The position numbers and the translations under genes are program-made. The notes under the pieces are model-generated. The model saw only the letters and a list, made by a program, of their open reading frames with translations. It was not told where the DNA came from and did not search any database. Shown here piece by piece: positions 51,220 through 61,300 of a stretch of DNA of 64,000 bases. Position 1 is the first letter of the stretch, and the number at the start of each line of letters is the position of its first letter. Source of the stretch: Pipra filicauda. Lineage: Eukaryota; Chordata; Aves; Passeriformes; Pipridae. The DNA lies in NCBI RefSeq assembly GCF_003945595.2, contig NW_024104665.1:3933363-3997362 (forward strand), written 5' to 3'.

Positions 51220-52677
51220 AAATTAATGTTCACCCTGGGACCGCAAGACTGAAACATAGAATTGCTCAGTTGGTGTGGAAACAGCAGGAACTAATTCAGC
51301 AGTTGAATTTGCGCTCGAGTTCAAATTAATTAATATGAGATCACTGTATGCCCAAATTAGTACTGTTTCTCTTCCATATATTTTTATTCTCCATGATAGT
51401 CTCAGAAGGAATTTTGTTCTCTTTGTTGTAGATAGCTTCTAGAAATATCAAAGACAAAGCATGATTATAAAATTTTCAAGATTTCCTTTCCTTTTTTCTT
51501 CCTGACATGTGCTCTGAACAGAGAAGTTTCAAAACTTTTCATGTATGTGACAACTAGAAATGGATGTGTGTGTGATTCTGAGAGATGGAACAATAACAGA
51601 TGTTCTCAAAAGCAATAAGTAATTCCATGGCAATTCATCAAGAAAGAACATGTAACCTAGGGGAAACCAGGCTTCTTGTAAAGGGAATATTCTCAGTTCC
51701 AGGTGTACAAATCAAAGACTTCGTGTATACCAGGCTCTATTTTGGTGGGCCAGGAAATGTAACAAGTTTTCTGTAGAAAGAATCAAATCATGTAGTTCCT
51801 ATAAAAGTGTGCAGAGTGTTCTTTTCCTGTAATAGGAGACTCCTTGACAGCTTTCTCCTGAGGGAAGGCAAGCATTTCTCCATGTTGTTTTATTTAATTT
51901 TGAAGTGCCTTGGTCTTATGTCTCTTCGATGATAACATCAAAAAATTCTTGAAAACTTCCTTGAATCATCTGACTTTTAACACAGCCCTGCAAAATTCAT
52001 TGCTTATCTGAAACTTCAGAAACAAAGGAATGCAATGGGCACAGAGGCTGCAGTGCCAACTTTTTAGTCCTACATCTGCCAAATAAGGCTCAAGCAGATT
52101 TGCATCTTAATTCGTTTCTAATGTGTTTTTAGTAGGTACATGAAGACTGAGCTCTTTTAAAAGAGGCTTAGTGGATGTAATGTTATCATGTGCTTAGAGT
52201 CCAAAATTTAGAATTACTTTTATAATAGTACTGAGATCTCAAAAGCCTATAAATATCAGGTAGATTGCACAGAAATTACATAATGGCAAACGGCGAAAAT
52301 GTGTCACAACTGAAGTTGCAAAGAAAAAAAGAAAAATCTCTGTATGTCACTCAGATTCAAGAATTTCGTGTATTGGGAGTAGGGGCTTGGCTTGTGCATG
52401 GTGTTCCATATTCCTGTGTCCTTTTGAAGTTGTAGGGGGTAGTATTTTTTTCCATCTATGGTACTTATTGTCATTTGCTTATCCTCTGTCCTCCATGAAT
52501 TTGCGCTTGTGTTGTGAGGATAATACAACTTCATGAGAAGCCCTTTCTGCCCTGCATGCAGGCTGCAGAGGCATCTGGTAGCAACACTGAATGCCCAATT
52601 TATTCAGTGGGAGCTACAGAATGGATGCTGCCAGTGGTCTCTGAAACACCTCAGGACACATCCTGGGTCCCAGATAA

Positions 52678-52704
52678 TACTGAGTTAGTGTTACTAACTC
52701 AGTA
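52678..52704. repeat. Inverted repeat, 12-bp arms and 3-base loop
   Basis: TACTGAGTTAGT at 52678-52689 and ACTAACTCAGTA at 52693-52704 are perfect reverse complements around GTT. This is the tightest hairpin noticed in the window. It has no following T-run and overlaps the stop end of a short plus-strand open frame. Confidence 0.95.
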
Positions 52705-53032
52705 ATACTCTGTTAAAGTTTGTGATTCAGTGTGCAAAGCTGTTTCTTGTAGGCATAAAAGTTAAGGGTGAATTATTTTACTCTCTGGGCAAGCATTTGC
52801 AAGAAAGGAGCAAACCTGAAAATAACAGTGAGGTGGGATAATACTACTACACATGCTTTTGAGTGGTTTCCCCTTCTTCAGTCATAAGTCTCCCATAGAG
52901 TAACAGGTTTTTTTCACATTTAAGATGATTTCTGGAAATTATTCTATGTGGGAGCTTTATTTATATTTATCTAACTTTGAGGAGTTAAAAAAAATCATGT
53001 TTGTGTACACTGTTTTATAAGTAGGAAATAGA

Positions 53033-53080
53033 AGCTAAATCTGGATTAATTTCCATAAGCTAAAACTGGATTAATTTTTC
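53033..53080 (+). repeat. Imperfect 25-bp tandem duplication
   Basis: Two neighbouring units share AGCTAAA, then CTGGATTAATTT (first 53033-53057, second 53058-53080). One base differs within the AGCTAAAT/AGCTAAAA part, and the second unit is truncated and diverged at its end. It is a local slippage or unequal-exchange product. Confidence 0.9.
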
Positions 53081-56000
53081 AGATAGAGATTTGTTGACTA
53101 GAGGGGGTTTTTTTTATACAGTATGTACAAACTACAGTTTATATCTCTGCTCAGTATCTTACTTTCTTCAAGTAGCAAGCAGGAATCCCCATTGTTAAAC
53201 TGGTCTACAAAATTTTTCTTAGTATGTCATTTCATTTTTAGCTTCATGGTGTTTGATTGTCAGCATGCATACAACTGTAGAATGAGTAAGAGAATTGATT
53301 AAACCTTAGGTTTGGAATACTACAATCAAGCACAGGTCTGCTGAGACCTTCCTTTTTTGAGTTTGTTTTTTTTCCTGACAGATCTGAGCCCAGCAGCATT
53401 GGAATGATATTAAAGATTCTGTGGTGGAGCTTAAAATAGAACTTCATTCAGCATTCCTGTTGAAGTTCCCTTCTTTTGAAATCTACTCTGTATTCTTCTG
53501 ATGCTGCTTTCCAGAGATGGCTGTGTGTGGTTTGTAATAAACTTGAGGGATAAAAGTATCCCTGACAATCATTGCTTGGGCATCCTTCTTTTTGTGTCAT
53601 CTATCTAGTGACACTTAGTAAAATCAATGCACCACAAATAGTGGAATAAGACAGAAGCAAAGCACGGGCATGATTATAACCATATCTGCAGTGCCAGATA
53701 TTTTCAAGGAGAGTAAGATAGATAACCGGATGATTTTGCTGTTATGTGTGTCTGATTTCTCAAAAAGAAAGTCAGTCTTTTTTTCTGCTTTTATTGACTG
53801 CATCTCTTTTTGTGGAGCATTTCTGTAGCAGTAGAGGTGGTCATGAGAGGGAGGTGGTTTAGGGGAGAGAAATAAAATTCTGTGTCAGTAAGGGTATAAT
53901 TTCTTTCTGTCTCCTCAAATATGTTTCCAGTAAATGTGGAGCCTTGAGACCTGACAGATTTTTTTTTTTAATATTTTTAAATCTTTGGATTACTAAGCCC
54001 AAACATTGTTGGGATGCTCTTTGAACATTGGTTAGCTAGAGCCAGCTGTATGAAAGACCCAGAGTCACTGATAGCAGTCTAATACAAATTGCAGCCAGTA
54101 GGAGGTTTGGTGGTTACCTAGATTTTGGACAGCTCATTATCTTTGAAGTTAAGTTGTTTTATTACTAAGGATTGAATCAGTCATCACATCCAGACTGCAG
54201 CCAAGTAAGCCCATTGCTGCTGCCATGTTCTCCAAAAGCTTCTTTTCACCCGCATATAGTGTCTCAAAGCTCCCTCGGAGGACCTACTGTCTGCAGAGTG
54301 AACGTTTCAGTTTTCCTTCACTGGTGGTGGTTCATGGTAAATTTGGTGTGGAGGGCAACACTGCCACAAGCTAAAAGTGTTTCAATGCAGGATCCTTCAC
54401 AGGAGCTCTTACACTGCCATTAAACACGATTCTTTATAGAAATTTTTGCAGTGTGAACTCAGTAATTTGCCTGATGCATGGACAAAGTAAGGGGAAGTAC
54501 AAGGAGGATAAATGGGTGAGAGTAAAGAATACAGTTTAGTTTGACTTGTGCTCTGCTTCTTAGCCATAGGAGAATGAAACCATGTTTTTATTTATATTGT
54601 ATTACCATTTTTAATGACTCCATAAACAAAACACTACTATTGACATGACGCAAAAATAACAGTGATTTAAACCTCTCAGAAAGCTTGATATTCAGTAATT
54701 TTATAGAAAATGACAAATACATTGTGATAATTAAATGTAATAGATTTTATGCTTAGCTGCTGAAATATTTTGGTATAAAAATACCTTTTCAAATAACCTC
54801 TTAAATTTCTAGGAAAGCTACCATAAAATTCAAAAGTCAGAGTAGGAGGTATCTGAAGTACCTGTTGCTCTAATAGAAGTTAGTTAGACTGTGGGTCCCA
54901 GAATGAAGTGCTGTTTCTCAAACTCTCAGAATTAATTGTAATTTCCAGCATGTAACTGATATAGAATCATGTTTTTAAAATGTGCCTTGCTTCATGGTTA
55001 TAAAATCAAAGCCACACATTGTGCAACTAATTCTGAATGAAGTATTGATTCACTCATTGTTAGTTAATTTTGTACCTGAAAAAACTCCTTGAGAATTGAT
55101 GACTGTATAGATAAAATGTCAATTCTCACAATGCTGAGTTTTTATGTGCATTGTCTTTCATTCCAATATTGTTCTTTCTTGCCAAATTGCCTGTTAGGTC
55201 TTGTGAGATCTGTACAATGTGCCCATGCAGTCGGAGAGCTAGCCTCTCTCCATTGTTTTTAATGCTAGCATGTTTGCTGCTGCTTGTGTTTTTACTCTGT
55301 ATATTTGATAACAGAATTTTAAAGGAGGATGGAAAGCTCATCTCATTTAAGTGGTAACAAAATAAATTCAAGTAAACTAGTCTGGTCTTAAGTTTATACT
55401 TTGCTGAGTCAGAGAGTTCCTTCCTTTGATATTGTTCAAGGGGTGAGCCAAAGTGAAGTTCCCTTGCTTTGTAGTAAATCTATGGTAGCAGTCAGAAAAG
55501 ATGCCACTGTCTACATTAAAGTCTACAATTTGTCAAAGAGTGAAGGGTGGAAGGGGTGAGGAGTATCAGGAGAGCCCAATGTGGCTGCCAGGTTATGCCA
55601 TCTGCTTGCTTTGTAGAGTGGTTTAGGGTATACCTGTTTTACAGATGTTACTTGGATGCCTGTAAGATCCTGACTGTCTCAGGAGTGACAGCTCTCCTTG
55701 ACACCAGATTAGACAGGGTGTTCAGCTTTGTCATACTGGAAAAAATGTCATTGAAGTATTTCTAAAATACCTGGTAATGTTTCAGGTTTACTGTTGGGAC
55801 TGTTCTCGGGGTAAAAAAAATAGATTTTCTTTTAAAATTACCTAAGACAAAAATGAGAACAAATCTGCAGGTCAAGCTTCAGATTTAACCTGATTTTTAT
55901 TAGGTTTTCAAAAAATAAAAAATAATGATCTTAAAGAAATTTTAATAGTAAAACAACTTTTCCATTTTTTTACTCAGCATTTCCTCAGGTATATGGAAAA

Positions 56001-56627
56001 TGCTGCTAAATTGCTTTACTTCAGTTCTGAACACAATTCCAAAGTTACATAATATTTTTTTTTTGAGGATAATATAAGAAAAATTACCAAATTGCCCAGA
56101 ATTAGTCACATCTTCATGGCTGAATACCAGCTACTATTTGAGCCAGATCCCAAGAGTGCTAACATTTTCATCTTTTTCATCTTTACTGGATCCCACTGCA
56201 TCTCAGCATTGAATACTTAACAACTTTATTAGCATGCACACACATATATACATATGTTGAATTTTTGGAGAGGGAGCATTTCTCCTTAATGGGGAAGTGG
56301 TTTAGTAGTGGGATAAATTGAAAGCATTTCTAAAGTCAGCTGCTTTGCAGAGAACAAAATCTGAAACAACCTAAAACAGAAACTGTGTAGACTCCTGGGA
56401 AAAGTTAAAATGCAACATGTTTGACTGAGCCACAAGCAAGAGATTGGACAGGGTAAGAGAATCAGGAATGGAAACAATCCATCTTACTCTGAAATATTAC
56501 ACAGACATCATGAAGATCCAGAAGAGCCTTATTACTTAAAGGGAGGGTTGCCTGAACAGTTAACAGGGTCATACTTGTGCATGAATTGCTTTCATCTCAC
56601 TTCCTAGTAAGGAAAACACACTGCATT

Positions 56628-56740
56628 AAAAAAAAAAAAAAAAAGGGGAGCAGGTGGCAAAACAAACAAACCAAAAAAAATCCAAACCAAACAACCGCTG
56701 CCCCTCCCAAACCCACACAAAAACTTTCCTCCCCAATACA
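56628..56740. repeat. A-rich then C-rich composite tract
   Basis: A run of 17 A is followed by a G-rich interruption, CAAA-type units, another A-run and then a C-rich part (CCCCTCCC, CCC). The order resembles the tract at 58244-58328. It is either a repeated low-complexity type or the tail of an unrecognised element. Confidence 0.7.
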
Positions 56741-58243
56741 AAGGTAATTTTACTTCCTCTTCTGTACTTGAAGTCTTTGGACTATTGCTGTTACTGTGGT
56801 CAAGCAAATCTTTGGGAGCTGTTTGTGTACTTCTAGCAAAAAATGTAAATATGTAGTTCCTATTGCAGATCACCTGTTAAGTTTTTTCAGATAAGACTGT
56901 TTTGAGAACTTTGAAACAAACTTTGATAGAACTAAGTTTTGATTATAGGGTTGTCTAAGGCAGAGATTTCTGCAAGCTGTGTGGGATACCGCTCATGGAA
57001 ATTTTAGGCCGACCATGGAGGAATGAGGAAGAAGGGTATCCAAAACTTAGATGTATTCCTGAAGAATCCTATCCTGCCTGCCTCCACCCTTCTTACAGCT
57101 GACAGAATTTTCATGACACTTCCCCCAGGTGTGAAATTATTCCTCCTTCTAGTGTAGGCTGAACATAGGAGGATTATGGGAGGTCGACATTTTATAAACT
57201 GGTTGGAAATTAAAGAAAAAAAAGTGTATTGAAGGCCAAAGAGACTTTCTGCAAGACCTCTCTCTACCCTCTCCGTGTGGAATTAGAATTGAAAAGCCTT
57301 ATGCTGTATACCCCAAATGGAAATTTTTTTGAAATCAAGTGGTAAGGTCCCATGCTTTTTGGGAAGAGATAAGTGCACTCCAGCAGACATATGTGCAGGG
57401 TTATCAATGGGCTACAATAACGGTTGATTACTCCTAGTTGATTTAGCAGTTCAGATTATTAATATGGCATCATGCTTAGAACCCGCAAAATGCAGTGTAG
57501 ATAATGGTAAAATGATGAGGGCCTAATTGCACAACAGTGTTAAGGAGAGCCTGAACTTTTTAAAATTTGTACTCTAAATAAGACTAATTATAGGAAGTGA
57601 AATAGGCACACAGAGGGTTAATCAAGTTTATTACCCAAGGTGACCCAACAGGTCAATAGCAGAGCTCACAGTAGGATTTCTGAAAGCATTCACATATTGG
57701 AGAAAATTCTATATAGGGAAAGACTCTGAGCTCACTGGTTTGCTTTAAATAAAAGCAACAATGGGAAGTTACTTAATTTGAGTATGTAAAAGTACCATTA
57801 AAAAAGTAAAGAGCTTTTTAATCTGAGAAGGGTAAAATAAGAACTGAGGGCTAGCCAGACAGATTAAAATGGACATCATAGTGCATATTTCCTTTCACAT
57901 TAAAAGTGATAAACTAAAGAAACTGGTTAAGAAAGAATGTAGCAGATCCTTCATCCCTAGACATTTTCAGAAAAGACTGAAAACGTTTCTTGGAAGACAG
58001 GTGTTAGCCTCGCTCTACTTACTTGATTTGATACAGGAATAAGTAGGCAGTGTGCTCTGCCCTCCATTAGCAGAACTGAATGGTTCTTATGCATTTAAAG
58101 CTAAATTCTAACAGCTAAGTGAACAAAAATTATTCAGTTATCTTGAGTCCAGTTCCAGGAGTCCTGGCTATTTGGCTGTATGAAATCTAACCTAAGCTTT
58201 TGCAAGGAAATTACCCATACCTGAATAACCTCTTGTATTAACC
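56741..58243. other. Non-coding stretch, no gene recognised
   Basis: No open frame, RNA gene or repeat of note is visible. A cluster of nuclear-receptor-like half-sites lies at 57638-57655 (see findings). Confidence 0.6.
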
Positions 58244-58328
58244 AAAAAAAAAAAAAAAAAAAAAGGCAAAACAAACAAATAAAAAAGAAACCCAAGCCCC
58301 ACCCCTAGCCCCCCCACCCCCCAAAAAA
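58244..58328. repeat. A-rich/C-rich tract; minus-strand G-quadruplex candidate
   Basis: A run of 21 A (58244-58264) is followed by GGC, CAAA units, a further A-run, then five C-runs at 58291-58293, 58297-58300, 58302-58305, 58309-58315 and 58317-58322. Spacers are 3, 1, 3 and 1 bases. The minus strand therefore has five G-runs with very short loops, a pattern that strongly favours quadruplex folding. Confidence 0.85.
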
Positions 58329-61300
58329 GGGTTTGAATTATAATCATTTTTTTGAAGAACAAAACCGTAAATGACTCTGCTGTTCCTGTTTCCTCATGGA
58401 CTAAAAGAGGAACAGCCAAATTCCTACAATACAAGGCAGACTAAGTCTCAGGGTGGATTTTTCTGTTGATTTTTTTTTCTTAAATCCAGGAAATACTGGA
58501 AAGTTATCTGTATGTATGAAAGAGCGAGATTTTAAAAAGGTTTAGCAGGCATCGTTCACATAAGATTCATATTTAGTGTGTGAGAACTCCACATGTAATT
58601 CACTTTAAAACACTGCAGTAAATGAAAATAAATGCTAAAGAAAAATGCCAGTTAATGGCAGAGGGATGGGAATGTGTTTGTGCTTAGGAAGTTTTGAATA
58701 TATATCTATTCCTGGTGTACCACTTCTGGCTGATGGACTGTGCTGTCTAACTTTTCAGGAACAGTAATAATAGTAGTGGCTATTTTTGCCATTTCCTTTT
58801 CTGTAATCTCTGTATTCAAGATGGTACATTCTGGTCTCTGTTTCATGGAGTATAGGTTGCCTGGCAGTGTATGTCAAGCTACTAAATTTTATTTTACTTG
58901 TTTTTCCTTTTTGCATTTAAACATGGGTAGGATGGACTTTATCAGTTTTCTGTTTAGCTGTTCTTTTAACAAAGTGCTTTGCAGCTGACATCTGAAGAGT
59001 CTCAGAGTTGCTATGGGTTTGTTATGGTTAAAGCTGCAGAGGAAGTCCAAGTGAATCACAGACAATTGTAGTCCTCAGGATAGCCATTTTGTTAACAGAA
59101 TTAGCTCCATTAATCTTTCTAAGCTGATGATTAAACAGAGGATAAAATATCATCAGAGCAACACAGAAACTATGTTAGAAAAACCCCCTAACATTATTAA
59201 ATCCTATCTAAAGATCTTATTGTAATACTTTCTAAAAAGGGGGGAAAGTAAAACCAAAGAGAGAATTTTCCAACGTTTTCTTCTGGAAGTAAAAATGCTA
59301 GTTCCCCTGGCAGTTTTTTTAGAAAGGCACATAAGATAGCATTGGGGGTTACATTTTCTGTCAAATTTTGAGGCATTTTTAACCAATTCTGTTCAAGAAA
59401 CTTAAATGTTTCGGTGCTATTCTTGAATTTACCTTTTTGGAGGAATTGAATTTCTTTAGAACGTAACGATCAAAGTCTCTGAATCAGTGCAATTCTTGGC
59501 AGGCTGTAAGTAGGAGAGATATTTTCAGAAAGGATTCTTTTGTTTAAATACTTGATGCCAATTCTGTGTAACTATTGTGGTTTGTATATCATGCAGTGAT
59601 TGTTTATTGTAATGTCAGTGTTTGTTGTAAAGAAACTCACATTGCAGATACATATATGAAAGGTCATAGAGAATATTTGCGTAGAACATACCTTTTTCTA
59701 CCATCTTCATGACCTAGCAGAAGAACATTAATTTGTAATTCTTGAAGCTTGTGCATTTATGCTTTCATCTTTGTGCTTGGTGAAGAAATTTTTTTTTAAC
59801 TGGGAAACCAATATTTTTGTGATATTTTTGCAATCTCCTTTCTATAACCCAAACTTAGATAATTCTGTAAGGTAACTATTTCCTTTTTGCTTTTCAGTTT
59901 CTTTTCTTGAAAATAGAGACATATCTGTGGTGAACCCGAATGGGAAAGTAGGAGATACATTTTTTAAAATTGCATTTAATTTATTAAAATTATCAATTAC
60001 AAGTATATCTAAACAGAGACATTTTAACAAATGATAAGCCTTCCATTCCCTGGATGAATAATAAAGTAAGTCGTCATGGTTTTAGTGTCTTGATTTAAAA
60101 ACTGTTCGAAACTTCTTTATTACTTTTTAAAAACCTACCCTTTATGTTTGGGATAAAGCCATGGTCTTTTGACATAGCAAAACAGTTGAAATAGTAATGA
60201 GTAGTGTTCTCAGATTTAAGAATGAGGTTAAAAGAGGTTAATATTTCCAAAAGAAAATTTTGCATTTTTTTTCAAAGAATTTTAACTTGGCTTTTTTCTT
60301 GAAATGTTTTTTAACTTCCTTTTGTTTCCTTGTGACAACTTCATGCCACTTCTGAGCTGTATATATAATTTTCTTCTCTGCATGACATGATTGTCTGCTT
60401 CCCTGCATCCTTTATTCTTCTTATTCACGTGTGTTTTTAATTGAAGGTATTTCTGTCCCTGTATTATGTTATTTCTACGTCTTTCTTCAGTTCTGCCTAT
60501 CTGAAATAGTGTTCTTTGTTTCTTGCCTGTCCATGGAGCTGCCCCTCTTTGGAACTACCTCAGTGTAGTTTGACCTTCTGGGTAATTCAAAGAGTTCAGC
60601 CCTGCAGCCTTCTTTAGCCTTGGGTGCCAAGGTGAGACTTGAAACAAAAACTCAAGTCAGTCACTATGTGACTCAGTGACACTCAGCAGTGCTGACACGT
60701 TGATTATCAGCCAAAACTTCATGAATGGTACACTAAGGTAAACTGCAAAGGAGCTCAGGGATTTTGTCATGTTAAAAGTCCAGTTTTACACAGAAGGAGG
60801 AGCAGCTTGGATACTGCAGAATTATCAGGCAAGTTTTTGTAGCTTCTAGAGATGTTTCTTAAAATAAGATATTGTTTGTTTTCTGGAAATTTGAGGGAAA
60901 GATCTTAGTAATTCATAGGCAGTTACTGAGATCAAAGGCACCTCTGGGCACACCTCCAGGGCTATCTGAATTGCATACTCAGTGGTTTCAACCACTTTAG
61001 CTGGGAGTTGTGGGGAGAGGGAATCTCATTCATATCTAAATCAAACTGGCAAAAGAGAAGAGTAAAAATTTACTAATCAGAGTTTTTCTTCTCTCTGCTG
61101 CTGCACTCTGGCTTGTAGCTGATGCCGGTGTTGCACATCAACAAGCTACTTAAAAGTTCCAGCCAGTGTCATCAAAATACAGTTTGTCCCTTTGCAGCAT
61201 ATTGAATCAAGCTGTTTCCTTCCTAATGGAGGATTAGTTTCTATCACGAATTCAAATGGAGAGTACATTTAATGTGCTTGCCTTTCAGATAAGAAGGCCT

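Larger units (their letters stand above)
46621..56627. other. Long non-coding stretch, no gene recognised
   Basis: About 10 kb without a confident gene. Visible items: G-runs at 48002-48007 and 48010-48014, a T/G tract at about 48950-48980, a run of 16 T at 51204-51219, exon-like intervals at 50345-50425 and 52562-52705, an inverted repeat at 52678-52704, a 25-bp tandem duplication at 53033-53080, and a mixed CA/TA patch near 56236-56256. Confidence 0.55.

Noticed and set aside
54172..54423. 83-codon plus frame in a somewhat GC-richer patch
   Set aside because: No acceptor, no domain, and an equally open alternative frame. No support beyond composition.
56604..56873. Minus-strand frame of 89 codons with a Phe-rich tail, and a similar one at 58434-58192
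   Set aside because: Both are readings through the poly-A/C-rich tracts. The Phe and Gly runs are translated low complexity.
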